Shown piece after piece: positions 1-8,718 of a stretch of 64,000 bases of DNA. Position 1 is the first letter of the stretch; each line of letters opens with the position of its first letter. The stretch comes from Pseudomonadota bacterium (GTDB lineage: Bacteria > Pseudomonadota > Alphaproteobacteria > SP197), in the NCBI GenBank assembly GCA_039028155.1, contig JBCCIS010000001.1:62001-126000 (forward strand), read 5' to 3'. Below the pieces are notes generated by a model that saw only the letters and a program-made list of their open reading frames with translations, did no database searches and was not told the origin of the DNA. The position numbers were made by a program, and so were the translations under genes.

Positions 1-1968
1 GGCGGCACCTACACGGATGCCGTGTTGTTCGACACGGCCACCGGCACCGTCATGGCCAAGGCAAAGTCGCTGACCACCAAACACGACCTGACCGAAGGCG
101 TGCGCGGTGCGGTCGACAAGGTGATCGGCAAGAGCGGCACGGAGATCGGTCTGGTCTCGATCTCGACCACGCTGGCGACCAACGCCATCGTTGAAGGGCA
201 AGGCAGCCCCGCCGCCTTGGTGCTGGTCGGCCATCAGCCGCGCGACCTCGAACGGCCCGACATCGCGAGCGCGCTTGCCCAGGATCCAGCCATCCTGGTT
301 GCCGGCGGCCACGACGCCACTGGCGACGAGACTGCCGAACTGGACCTTGAGAGCGTGCGCGACTTCGCCCAGGCCCAGCAGGGCCGTGTCGCCGCCTTCG
401 CGGTCTCGGCCATGTTCGCCGTTCGCAATCCCGCCCACGAGATCGCCGTGCGCGACCTGATCCGCGCGGAGACCGGTTTGCCGGTAACCTGTGCACACGA
501 ACTGAGCTCAAACCTGGATGCGCCACGGCGCGCCCTGACGGCGCTGTTGAACGCACGGCTGATCCCCCTGATCCAGGACCTGATCCTGGCCGTGCGGGGC
601 CTGATGCAGGGTTATGGCATCGCAGCACCCTTGATGGTGGTGAAGGGCGACGGTTCCTTGATCGATGCCGACGTGGCGCTCGTCTCGCCGGTCGAGACGA
701 TCATGTCGGGGCCGGCGGCAAGCGTCGTTGGCGCGCGCCAGCTTGCCGGGCTCGACGACGCCTTTGTTTCCGATATCGGCGGCACCACGACCGACGTCGC
801 GTTGGTGACCGAGGGTACGCCGCAGTTGAGCCGCGATGGCGCGGAAGTCGGCGATTTCCGCACCATGGTCGAGGCGGTGTCGGTCCACACCAGCGGGCTT
901 GGCGGCGACAGCGAACTGAACCTGGACGGGCATGGCCGCATGGTCGCCGGCCCGCGCCGCGCGGTGCCGCTCAGCCTGCTCGCCAGCAGTCATCCGGCCG
1001 TGCTGCGCGAGATGGAACGCCAGGTCGAGCGCGGCTACGCCAACCAGTGGGACGGCCAGTTCGCGCTTCGCCAGCGCGCACTCGACACCTCGCTCGACAC
1101 CATGTCGTCGTCGCAGCGGCGCCTGTGGCAGCGGCTGGAAAACGGCCCAGTTTCGCTCGCGGCACTCTACCTGGACGAGACGCCAACCTTGGCGCTGCGC
1201 CGCCTGACCGGTCGCGGCCTGGTCATCCTGTCACGCCTGACGCCGAGTGACGCGGCCCATTTGCGCGGGCTTCAGGCAACATGGGACCCGCGCGGCGCCG
1301 AACTGGGCGCGACCCTGTGGCTGCGCCAGTGGCAGGCCAGCGGCCACCATGCGCCCGATGATATGGAGAGTTTTTGCGAGGCCGTTTTCGAGACGGTCAG
1401 GACCCAGTCCGCACGCGCCCTGCTGGCCTCGGCCGTCGCCGAGGAATACGGCCAAAGTCTGCCCACCGGACGCGCCGCCGAGCTGTTCATCGACCGGCCG
1501 CTTTCCGGCGAAACCGGCCGCCTGTTCGCCATGAAGCTGGAGCTGCATCACCCGATCGTCGCGATCGGTGCGCCGGCGGCCGCCTATTACCCGCCGGTCG
1601 GCCAACGCCTGGGCACCAGTGTGGTGGTGCCCGAGCACGCCGAAGTCTGCAACGCCGTTGGCGCCGTCGCGGGCGGCGTGACCCAGCGGGTCGACGCCCT
1701 GATCACAACGCCGTCCGAAGGCCTCTACCGGTGCCACATGCCCGACAATGTCGCCGACTTTAAGGACCTGGAACGCGCCGCCGAACACGGCATGGCGGTC
1801 ATTTGCGAGTCTGCCGCCAAGCTAGCCGAGGCGGCCGGTGCCGTGGATGTCACCTTGACGACCCAGCGCGACGACAACGTGGTGCGCGGCTCAGATGGTC
1901 TTGAAACCTTCATCGAAAGCCGCCTCAGGGCAACGGCCACCGGTCGCCCGAGACTGAGCAAAACCTGA
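1..1968 (+). CDS. Hydantoinase/oxoprolinase family protein, 5'-truncated by window edge
   Basis: The reading frame is open from base 1, so the start lies outside the window. The visible part begins GGTYTDAVLFD, the N-terminal phosphate/ATP-binding signature of the hydantoinase A/oxoprolinase fold. The second half has the actin-like DIGGTTTDVALV motif (about residues 255-266). Near the C-terminus is the conserved NAVGAVAG motif. This family makes ATP-dependent openings of cyclic amides such as 5-oxoproline, hydantoins or N-methylhydantoin, usually with a HyuB-type partner. No partner is visible downstream. The gene ends about 100 bp before the SUF operon and is probably a separate transcription unit. 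The substrate cannot be assigned from sequence. Confidence 0.85.
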   Translation, partial: GGTYTDAVLFDTATGTVMAKAKSLTTKHDLTEGVRGAVDKVIGKSGTEIGLVSISTTLATNAIVEGQGSPAALVLVGHQPRDLERPDIASALAQDPAILVAGGHDATGDETAELDLESVRDFAQAQQGRVAAFAVSAMFAVRNPAHEIAVRDLIRAETGLPVTCAHELSSNLDAPRRALTALLNARLIPLIQDLILAVRGLMQGYGIAAPLMVVKGDGSLIDADVALVSPVETIMSGPAASVVGARQLAGLDDAFVSDIGGTTTDVALVTEGTPQLSRDGAEVGDFRTMVEAVSVHTSGLGGDSELNLDGHGRMVAGPRRAVPLSLLASSHPAVLREMERQVERGYANQWDGQFALRQRALDTSLDTMSSSQRRLWQRLENGPVSLAALYLDETPTLALRRLTGRGLVILSRLTPSDAAHLRGLQATWDPRGAELGATLWLRQWQASGHHAPDDMESFCEAVFETVRTQSARALLASAVAEEYGQSLPTGRAAELFIDRPLSGETGRLFAMKLELHHPIVAIGAPAAAYYPPVGQRLGTSVVVPEHAEVCNAVGAVAGGVTQRVDALITTPSEGLYRCHMPDNVADFKDLERAAEHGMAVICESAAKLAEAAGAVDVTLTTQRDDNVVRGSDGLETFIESRLRATATGRPRLSKT

Positions 1969-1998
1969 GAAACACTAGGGTTTTGGGCGATTTCCGGC

Positions 1999-2028
1999 TT
2001 GACACGCCCCTGTCTTTCGACCAGATAA
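1999..2028 (+). promoter_or_regulatory. Candidate sigma-70 promoter of the suf operon
   Basis: A perfect TTGACA (1999-2004) is followed after 18 bp by AGATAA (2023-2028), about 43 bp before the Rrf2 gene start. An AT-rich stretch (2038-2056, TTGGTTCTATATAGATT) lies between it and the start, where an Rrf2 operator would be expected. I could not match it to a defined IscR or RirA box, so the operator is inference. Confidence 0.45.
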
Positions 2029-2070
2029 ACAGGACTGAATTGGTTCTATATAGATTCGGGTGGAAAAACG

Positions 2071-2529
2071 ATGATCCGCTTGAGCCGCATGGCGGACTAT
2101 GGGGTAGTGGTGATGACCTATATGGCCCATCGCCGCGACCAGACGATGAGCGCCCATCAGGTCGCCGAAGGCACCGGTTTGCCGGAGCCAGCGGTGGGCA
2201 AGCTCTTGAAGATGCTGAGCCGGAGCGATCTGTTGGAATCCCATCGCGGCGCCCGCGGCGGTTATGTGCTTACCGGCGCGCCCGATGATATCACGGTCGC
2301 CGATATCGTTACCGCCGTCGAAGGACCGATCGCGCTGACCTTGTGTGTCGATGAGCATCCGGGTAGTTGCGATGTCGAGGCGCTGTGCCCGATGCGCGGC
2401 GGCTGGAACCAGATCAACACGGCACTGCGTGAAGCGCTGGAAGGCGTTACCTTGGCGACCATGGCCTATCCGGTGCCGGGCATGTTTACCGATACGACCG
2501 GTCGGAACGCACCGGCAAGCGCGCGCTGA
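2071..2529 (+). CDS. Rrf2-family Fe-S-sensing regulator of the SUF operon
   Basis: A 152-aa Rrf2 winged-helix regulator. The N-terminal helix-turn-helix spans about residues 10-65 (MRL-like start MIRLSRMADYGVVVM, recognition region around LPEPAVGKLLKML). Three cysteines near residues 92-109 (LCVDEHPGSCDVEALCP) match the [2Fe-2S] ligand set of IscR/SufR-type members. It is the first gene of the suf operon, 20 bp before sufB. That position is the usual one for an autoregulator that senses cluster supply and tunes suf transcription. By family it acts as a DNA-binding dimer whose affinity changes on cluster loss. Related to the SUF-system Rrf2 regulators of alphaproteobacteria. The exact DNA site is not defined here. 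Confidence 0.9.
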   Translation: MIRLSRMADYGVVVMTYMAHRRDQTMSAHQVAEGTGLPEPAVGKLLKMLSRSDLLESHRGARGGYVLTGAPDDITVADIVTAVEGPIALTLCVDEHPGSCDVEALCPMRGGWNQINTALREALEGVTLATMAYPVPGMFTDTTGRNAPASAR

Positions 2530-2549
2530 ACAGGGATTGAGGAGAGACG

Positions 2550-4010
2550 ATGGCCATCCAGGCTGAAACCATCGAGACCGTCAGCGAGGCGACGGACAAG
2601 TACAAGTATGGCTTCGTCACCGAGATCGAGATGGATCGGGCCCCCAAGGGGCTCAACGAAGACGTCATCCGTTTCATCTCGGCCAAGAAGAACGAGCCGG
2701 AATGGCTGCTGGAATGGCGGCTGAAGGCCTATCACCACTGGCTCACCATGAAGGAGCCGACCTGGGCCGCCGTCGGCTATCCGCCGATCGACTACAACGA
2801 TGCCTATTACTATTCGGCACCCAAGAGCGATGCCGACCGGCCCAAGAGCCTGGACGAGGTCGACCCGAAGCTCCTGGAGACTTATGAGAAGCTTGGCATT
2901 CCCTTGAAGGAGCAGGAGGTCCTGGCCGGCGTCAAGAATGTCGCGATCGACGCCGTCTTCGACAGCGTCTCCGTCGCCACCACCTTCAAGGACCGGCTGG
3001 AGAAAGACGGCATCATCTTCTGCTCGATCTCGGAGGCCGTGCAGAACCATCCCGAACTGGTGCGCCAGTACATCGGCTCGGTGGTGCCCTATTCCGACAA
3101 CTTCTTCGCGACGTTGAACTCGGCTGTCTTCACCGACGGTTCGTTCTGCTACATCCCAAAGGGCGTGCGCTGTCCGATGGAGCTGTCGACCTATTTCCGC
3201 ATCAACGCCGCGGAGACGGGCCAGTTCGAGCGCACCTTGATCATCGCGGATGAAGGCAGCTATGTGAGCTATTTGGAAGGCTGCACCGCGCCCCAGCGCG
3301 ACGAGAACCAACTTCATGCCGCCGTAGTCGAGCTGGTCGCGCTGGACGATGCGGAGATCAAGTATTCGACCGTGCAGAACTGGTATCCCGGCGACGAAGA
3401 CGGCGTTGGCGGCATCTATAACTTCGTCACCAAGCGCGGCGTTTGCGAGAAGCGCGCCAAGATCTCCTGGACCCAGGTCGAGACGGGATCGGCGATCACC
3501 TGGAAGTATCCCAGCTGCATCCTGAAGGGCGACGACTCGGTCGGCGAGTTCTATTCCGTCGCCATCACCAACAACCACCAGCAGGCCGATACCGGCACCA
3601 AGATGCTGCATATCGGCAAGAACACGCGAAGCCGGATTATCGCCAAGGGCATCTCGGCCGGTAAGTCGCAGAGCACCTATCGCGGCCAAGTCCGCGTCAA
3701 CGCCATGGCGGCGGGCGCGCGCAACTATACGCAGTGCGATTCACTGTTGATCGGCGACACGTGCGGCGCCCACACGGTGCCCTATATCGAATCGAAGAAC
3801 CGCGGCGCGCGCATCGAGCACGAAGCGACGACCAGCCGGGTCAGCGAAGACCAACTGTTCTACTGCCGCCAGCGCGGCATCGACGAGGAAGAGGCCCTGA
3901 CACTGATCGTCAACGGCTTCTGCCGCGAAGTCTTACAGGAGTTGCCGATGGAATTCGCCGTCGAGGCGCAGAAGCTTGTCGGCATAAGTTTAGAAGGTAG
4001 CGTCGGTTAG
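2550..4010 (+). CDS. sufB: Fe-S cluster assembly scaffold SufB
   Basis: A 486-aa SufB, full length for the family. It has the conserved beta-helix core with [20 protein letters not shown]-like sequence near residues 408-428, and many conserved Cys and His residues. SufB forms the SufB-SufC2-SufD complex in the cytosol, where sulfur from SufS/SufU and iron meet to build [4Fe-4S] clusters. The start at 2550 is preceded by a good ribosome-binding site (GAGGAGA, 5 bp away). It sits second in the operon, after the Rrf2 regulator and 33 bp before sufC. Confidence 0.97.
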   Translation: MAIQAETIETVSEATDKYKYGFVTEIEMDRAPKGLNEDVIRFISAKKNEPEWLLEWRLKAYHHWLTMKEPTWAAVGYPPIDYNDAYYYSAPKSDADRPKSLDEVDPKLLETYEKLGIPLKEQEVLAGVKNVAIDAVFDSVSVATTFKDRLEKDGIIFCSISEAVQNHPELVRQYIGSVVPYSDNFFATLNSAVFTDGSFCYIPKGVRCPMELSTYFRINAAETGQFERTLIIADEGSYVSYLEGCTAPQRDENQLHAAVVELVALDDAEIKYSTVQNWYPGDEDGVGGIYNFVTKRGVCEKRAKISWTQVETGSAITWKYPSCILKGDDSVGEFYSVAITNNHQQADTGTKMLHIGKNTRSRIIAKGISAGKSQSTYRGQVRVNAMAAGARNYTQCDSLLIGDTCGAHTVPYIESKNRGARIEHEATTSRVSEDQLFYCRQRGIDEEEALTLIVNGFCREVLQELPMEFAVEAQKLVGISLEGSVG

Positions 4011-4043
4011 GACGGCGCATGGCAAAGGGGCTTACATACGGTA

Positions 4044-4799
4044 ATGAACATTCTTTCGATCAAGGATCTGCACGCCACCGTCGACGGCCAGGCGATCCTG
4101 AACGGTATCGATCTTGAGATCGACGCCGGTGAAGTGCACGCGATCATGGGTCCAAATGGGTCCGGCAAATCGACACTGTCCTATGTGCTTTCAGGGCGCA
4201 GCGGCTATGAGGTGACCAAGGGCGAGGTGCTCTATAAGGGTGAAGATCTCTTGGCCATGGAGCCGGAGGAACGCGCCCAGCAGGGCGTTTTCCTGGCCTT
4301 CCAGTATCCGGTCGAGATCCCCGGCGTGCCGACGACGTCATTCCTGAAGCAGTCGATCAACGCGATCAGGAAGGCGCGCGGCGAGGATCCGCTTGATGCC
4401 ATGGAATTCCTGAAGCTTGTGCGAGCCAAGCTGAAGGAGCTCGGCGTCGGCGAAGACATGATCAAGCGCGCGGTCAACACCGGTTTTTCCGGCGGCGAAA
4501 AGAAGCGCATGGAAGTGCTGCAGATGGCGCTGCTTGAACCGTCGCTCGCGATTCTGGATGAAACGGATTCCGGTCTCGACATCGACGCGCTGAAGATCGT
4601 CGCCGACGGCGTCAACGCCCTGCGTCGCGCCGACCGCGCCATGCTGGTGATCACCCACTATCAGCGCCTGCTCGATTACATCGTGCCCGACCACGTACAC
4701 GTGCTATCGGCCGGCAAGATCGTGCGCTCAGGCGACAAGTCGCTTGCGCTTGAGCTGGAAGAAAAGGGCTATGCCGACATCGTGTCGGCGGCAGCCTGA
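4044..4799 (+). CDS. sufC: SUF system ATPase SufC
   Basis: A 251-aa ABC-type ATPase without membrane partner. Walker A is GPNGSGKST (residues 36-44). The ABC signature is FSGGEKKRMEV (about 149-159). Walker B with its following region reads AILDETDSGLDID, the SufC-specific form. SufC powers conformational change in the SufBCD scaffold. It sits between sufB and sufD with 9 bp to the likely sufD start, so translation is probably coupled. Confidence 0.97.
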   Translation: MNILSIKDLHATVDGQAILNGIDLEIDAGEVHAIMGPNGSGKSTLSYVLSGRSGYEVTKGEVLYKGEDLLAMEPEERAQQGVFLAFQYPVEIPGVPTTSFLKQSINAIRKARGEDPLDAMEFLKLVRAKLKELGVGEDMIKRAVNTGFSGGEKKRMEVLQMALLEPSLAILDETDSGLDIDALKIVADGVNALRRADRAMLVITHYQRLLDYIVPDHVHVLSAGKIVRSGDKSLALELEEKGYADIVSAAA

Positions 4800-4808
4800 G
4801 GCTTGGCG

Positions 4809-6113
4809 ATGACGACAAGCGTTCCGTTCATCGAGAACTATAGCGACCTGCGCGCCGGGTTGCCCGGCGCCGGTCTGCCGTGGCTCGACACCTTGCGCGG
4901 CACCGGGCTGGACCGCTACGAAGCGCTCGGCCTGCCGACGCCCAAGGTCGAAGACTGGAAGTACACCAATCTTCGTGCGCTGACCGCGCTGACCTTCGCG
5001 CGTGCCAGCGGCGATCGGTCGGCCGCCATCGACGATGTGCCGTCGCTCGTCTTCGACGGCGACGTCCACCGCATTGTGCTGGTCAACGGCACCGTCAACG
5101 CGGCGCTGAGCGATTTCGACGGCCTGCCGGACGGCCTTTCCGTCCTGCCGTTTGATCAAGCGATCACCCGCGATCCCGGCGCTCTGGAAAGCCATGTCGG
5201 TCACGTCGCCGCGCTGGGCCGCAAACCCTTCGTCGCGCTCAACACCGCCTATCTCGATGACGGCCTGGTGATCCGCGTCGCCGCCGGCGCCAAGATCGAC
5301 GCACCACTACATCTGGCCTTTGTCGGCGCGGCGGGCGACGAGCATCTGGTCTGGCATCCCAGGCTCCTGATCGTCGTCGAGGAGGGCGCCAGCGCGACCA
5401 TTGTCGAGACCCATAGCGGCGCCGGTTCCTACTTCTCCAATGGCGTCAGCGAAGTCACGGTCGGCCGCGACGGCGGCCTGCATCACCTGAAGATCCAGGA
5501 CGAAGCGGCGGCGGCGTTCCACATTGCCGCGATCGAAGCCCGTGTCAGCGCGCGCGCGTCCTATGAGAGCTTCATTCTGTCGACTGGCGCGGCGCTGTCG
5601 CGCAATCAGATCAGTGTGCTGCTGGCCGAGGAAGAAGCACGGTGCCGGGTCAACGGCGCCTATCTGATGCGCGGCAATCAGCATGTCGACACGACAAGCG
5701 TCATCGATCATGCGGTGCCCAACTGCACGACCAACGAAGTCTACAAGGGCGTCTTGGACGATAAGGCGCGCGCAGTCTTCCAGGGCAAGATCATCGTCCG
5801 CAAGGACGCCCAGCACACCGAAGGCCACCAGCTCAACAAGACGCTGCTGCTGTCGGACCGCGCAGAGATCGACGCCAAGCCTGAGCTGGAGATCTATGCC
5901 GACGATGTCGCTTGCGGCCACGGCGCGACGACCGGAGAGATCGATGAGAACGCGCTCTTCTATCTGCGTTCGCGCGGCATCGATGCAGAGATAGCCCGTT
6001 CGATGCTGATCGACGCCTTCGTTGACGAGGCGCTACAGGAAATCAGCCGCGAGGACTTGCACGACACGTTCCGCGCCACCGTCGCGGCGTGGCAGAAAGG
6101 CGGGCTGTCATGA
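4809..6113 (+). CDS. sufD: Fe-S cluster assembly protein SufD
   Basis: A 434-aa SufD, homologous to SufB in its C-terminal beta-helix (the segment around RSRGIDAEIARSMLIDAF is characteristic). It completes the SufBC2D scaffold and is needed for iron acquisition by the complex. The frame also opens with a TTG at 4803, but ATG 4809 is the more likely start. Its stop overlaps the sufS start by 4 bp (ATGA, 6110-6113), a sign of translational coupling. Confidence 0.95.
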   Translation: MTTSVPFIENYSDLRAGLPGAGLPWLDTLRGTGLDRYEALGLPTPKVEDWKYTNLRALTALTFARASGDRSAAIDDVPSLVFDGDVHRIVLVNGTVNAALSDFDGLPDGLSVLPFDQAITRDPGALESHVGHVAALGRKPFVALNTAYLDDGLVIRVAAGAKIDAPLHLAFVGAAGDEHLVWHPRLLIVVEEGASATIVETHSGAGSYFSNGVSEVTVGRDGGLHHLKIQDEAAAAFHIAAIEARVSARASYESFILSTGAALSRNQISVLLAEEEARCRVNGAYLMRGNQHVDTTSVIDHAVPNCTTNEVYKGVLDDKARAVFQGKIIVRKDAQHTEGHQLNKTLLLSDRAEIDAKPELEIYADDVACGHGATTGEIDENALFYLRSRGIDAEIARSMLIDAFVDEALQEISREDLHDTFRATVAAWQKGGLS

Positions 6114-7366
6114 GCAAGGCCGCCGTCTCGAACCCACTCGCCAACGCACCGCTGGATATCGCGCGTATCCGCAAGGACTTTCCGATCCTCTCACGCGAGG
6201 TCTATGGCAAACCGCTGGTGTTCCTGGACAGCGCCGCAAGCGCGCAGAAGCCGCAGGTCGTCATCGATGCCGAACGGCATTGTTATGAAGAGGAGTACGC
6301 CAACGTTCATCGCGGCGTTTACTACCTAAGCCAGATGGCGACGGAGAAGTTCGAGGCAACGCGCACGCGCGTCCGCGAGTTTATAAACGCGGCAAGCGAC
6401 GACGAAATCGTCTTTACCCGCGGCGGCACCGAAGCGGTCAACCTGGTGGCGTCGAGTTACGCGCGCCACCACCTGGAGCCCGGCGACGAGATCCTGATTT
6501 CCGAACTGGAGCACCATTCCAACATCGTGCCGTGGCAATTGGCCGCCGAGGAAAAGGCTCTCACCATCGTGCCGATCCCGATCCTGGACGACGGTCAGAT
6601 CGATATGGCGGCCTATCGCGACGCGCTAGGGCCACGCAGCAAGATCGTCGCCATCACCCAGATGTCGAATGCGCTGGGCGTCGTGACGCCGATCCACGAG
6701 ATCATCCGCCTGGCGCATGACGCTGGCGCGAAGGTGCTGGTCGATGGCTGCCAGGCGATCACCCACAGTCATGTCGACGTGCAGGACCTTGACTGCGATT
6801 TCTACGTCTTTTCCGGCCACAAGATTTACGGGCCGACCGGCGCTGGCGCGCTGTACGCCAAGGCCGAGCTGCTCGACATGATGGCGCCCTATCAGGGCGG
6901 TGGCGAGATGATCGCGCGGGTGTCGCTGCAGAAATCGACGTTCAAGAACGGCGCCGCGAAGTTCGAGGCCGGCACGCCGGCCATCGCCCAGGTGATCGCG
7001 CTGAAGGCCGCACTCGATTATGTCGCCGATCTCGGCATGGACCGCATCGCCGATCACGAGCACATGCTGCTGGAGTACGCCACCGACCGCCTGTCGGCGG
7101 TCGACGGTCTGAGGATCTATGGCACGGCGCCGGCCAAGGCGAGCATCGTTTCGTTCACGCTCGACGGCGTTCACCCTCACGATATCGGCACCATCGTCGA
7201 CCGCGAAGGCGTCGCGGTCCGGGTCGGCCACCATTGCGCGCAGCCAGTCATGCAGCGCTTCGATATCGCGGCGACGGTGCGGGCCTCGTTCGGGCTCTAC
7301 AACACGACCGACGATATCGACCGTCTGGCCGAAGCTCTGGGCGCGGTTAAGGAGATGTTCGGCTGA
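6110..7366 (+). CDS. sufS: Cysteine desulfurase SufS
   Basis: A 418-aa class II cysteine desulfurase that takes sulfur from L-cysteine as a persulfide for cluster assembly. The PLP lysine is in SGHKIYGPTG (K238). The catalytic cysteine is in RVGHHCAQPV (C376), the short-loop SufS form. ATG 6110 overlaps the sufD stop. A longer version from 6089 would overlap sufD by 25 bp and has no support. The stop overlaps the sufU start (TGATG, 7364-7368). SufU next door is its expected sulfur acceptor. Confidence 0.96.
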   Translation: MSKAAVSNPLANAPLDIARIRKDFPILSREVYGKPLVFLDSAASAQKPQVVIDAERHCYEEEYANVHRGVYYLSQMATEKFEATRTRVREFINAASDDEIVFTRGGTEAVNLVASSYARHHLEPGDEILISELEHHSNIVPWQLAAEEKALTIVPIPILDDGQIDMAAYRDALGPRSKIVAITQMSNALGVVTPIHEIIRLAHDAGAKVLVDGCQAITHSHVDVQDLDCDFYVFSGHKIYGPTGAGALYAKAELLDMMAPYQGGGEMIARVSLQKSTFKNGAAKFEAGTPAIAQVIALKAALDYVADLGMDRIADHEHMLLEYATDRLSAVDGLRIYGTAPAKASIVSFTLDGVHPHDIGTIVDREGVAVRVGHHCAQPVMQRFDIAATVRASFGLYNTTDDIDRLAEALGAVKEMFG

Positions 7367-7827
7367 TGGATGAGCTGCGCGAACTCTACCAGGAGGTCAT
7401 CCTGGACCATGGCCGCAACCCCCGGAACTTCGGCCATCCGCCGTCGTGCAACCGGCAGGCGGACGGCGACAACCCGCTATGCGGCGACCAACTGACGGTC
7501 TACCTGAACGTCAGTGATGACGGCATCGTCGAGCATGTCGCCTTCGAGGGACGCGGATGCGCGATTTCCATGGCATCGGCATCGATGATGACCGAGCTGG
7601 TCAAAGGCAAGACGGCGGCCGAGGCCGAGGCTCTGTTCGAGAAGTTTCATCATCTTGTGACCGACGACACGGTCGATCTGGACATGGCGGCGGAAGATGA
7701 GGACCTGGAGAAGCTGGTCGTGCTCTCCGGCGTTCGGCAATTCCCCATGCGGGTCAAGTGTGCCACCTTGCCCTGGCATACCATGACCGCCGCGATTGAC
7801 GGCAAGGGAACGGTGACGACGGAGTGA
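7366..7827 (+). CDS. sufU: SufU-type sulfur transfer protein
   Basis: A 153-aa IscU-fold protein of the SufU type. Ligand residues are C39 and D41 (NPLCGDQ), C65 (GRGCAIS) and C132 (RVKCATLPW), with the extra insertion between the second and third cysteine that separates SufU from IscU. SufU takes persulfide from SufS by a zinc-dependent exchange and hands it to SufB. Start and stop overlap or abut sufS and the SufT-like gene, so it belongs to the same polycistron. Confidence 0.94.
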   Translation: MDELRELYQEVILDHGRNPRNFGHPPSCNRQADGDNPLCGDQLTVYLNVSDDGIVEHVAFEGRGCAISMASASMMTELVKGKTAAEAEALFEKFHHLVTDDTVDLDMAAEDEDLEKLVVLSGVRQFPMRVKCATLPWHTMTAAIDGKGTVTTE

Positions 7828-7829
7828 TC

Positions 7830-8303
7830 ATGGACGAAACCCGCACCCAGCCAGGCGCACCGACGCCCACACCCGATCCAGCGCCCGCGCCCCGCCCCGC
7901 CGAAGACGCGGCGCCGGCGCCCGCGATGGGCGAGAAGGCCCATGAAAGCTGGACGCCCGACGACGCAGCCGATCCGACCAAGATCGAGCAGCAGGAGGGC
8001 GAACCGCTGATCAGCGACATCGTCGATGCGATACGCACGGTCTTCGATCCTGAGATTCCGGTGAACATCTACGATCTCGGCCTGATTTATGCCATCGATT
8101 CGCGTCAGGATGGTTCTGTGAAGGTCGAGATGACCCTGACCGCGCCGGGTTGTCCTGTCGCCGAGGAGATACCGATTTGGGTACGCGACGCCGTCGCGAC
8201 CGTGGAAGGCACGACCGATATCGATGTCGAGATTGTCTGGGACCCGCCGTGGGACCCCTCGATGTTGTCGGAATATGCTAAGATAGAACTCGGGCTGTTT
8301 TAG
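7830..8303 (+). CDS. SufT/MIP18-family Fe-S maturation protein
   Basis: A 157-aa protein with a proline- and alanine-rich N-terminus (residues 1-60, low complexity, PTPTPDPAPAPRPAEDA). A MIP18/DUF59 domain follows (about 65-157) with the family motifs DPEIPVNIYDLGLIY and TLTAPGCPVAEEIP, the latter holding the conserved cysteine. Members assist delivery of Fe-S clusters to target proteins (SufT, and CIAO2 in eukaryotes). It starts 2 bp after sufU; the GTG at 7824 is an alternative. The disordered N-tail is lineage-specific. Confidence 0.88.
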   Translation: MDETRTQPGAPTPTPDPAPAPRPAEDAAPAPAMGEKAHESWTPDDAADPTKIEQQEGEPLISDIVDAIRTVFDPEIPVNIYDLGLIYAIDSRQDGSVKVEMTLTAPGCPVAEEIPIWVRDAVATVEGTTDIDVEIVWDPPWDPSMLSEYAKIELGLF

Positions 8304-8329
8304 GCCCTTTAGGGAGCGGAACGAGGACC

Positions 8330-8674
8330 ATGTTTGGAAGTCCCGACAGCAAACTCTTTACCTTGACCGACAAGGCCGCTGAGCGCGCCAAGGTCTTGCT
8401 CGCCCAGAACGATCAAGCGATCGGTCTGAAAGTCGGCATCAAAACAGCTGGCTGTAGCGGTTTCTCCTACACCATGGACTATGCCGAGGAAGTGACCGGC
8501 AAGGAGGACGTGGTTGAGGAAAAGGGCATCAAGATCCTGATCGATCCGACCGCGACCATGTTTCTGATCGGTACCGAACTGGACTGGCACGAGGACAAGC
8601 TTGAATCCCGCTTCGTCTTCAACAATCCCAACGCCAAAGGCATGTGCGGCTGCGGCGAATCCTTCACGGTTTGA
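8330..8674 (+). CDS. A-type Fe-S carrier (SufA/IscA family)
   Basis: A 114-aa HesB/IscA-fold protein. The three ligand cysteines are C42 (KTAGCSGF) and C106/C108 (GMCGCGESF), the CX63CXC spacing of A-type carriers. It would take clusters from SufBCD and pass them to apo-proteins. It is the last gene of the suf operon, 26 bp after the SufT-like gene. I leave the symbol empty because sufA, iscA and erpA cannot be told apart safely here. Confidence 0.9.
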   Translation: MFGSPDSKLFTLTDKAAERAKVLLAQNDQAIGLKVGIKTAGCSGFSYTMDYAEEVTGKEDVVEEKGIKILIDPTATMFLIGTELDWHEDKLESRFVFNNPNAKGMCGCGESFTV

Positions 8675-8718
8675 TCCGACGACATAACCCCATGGGCGCG
8701 CCTCAGAGGTTCACGCGT

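Noticed and set aside
2466-3689. Long minus-strand open frame opposite sufB
   Set aside because: It is antisense to a clearly conserved gene, has no recognisable motif, and is a product of high-GC third positions.
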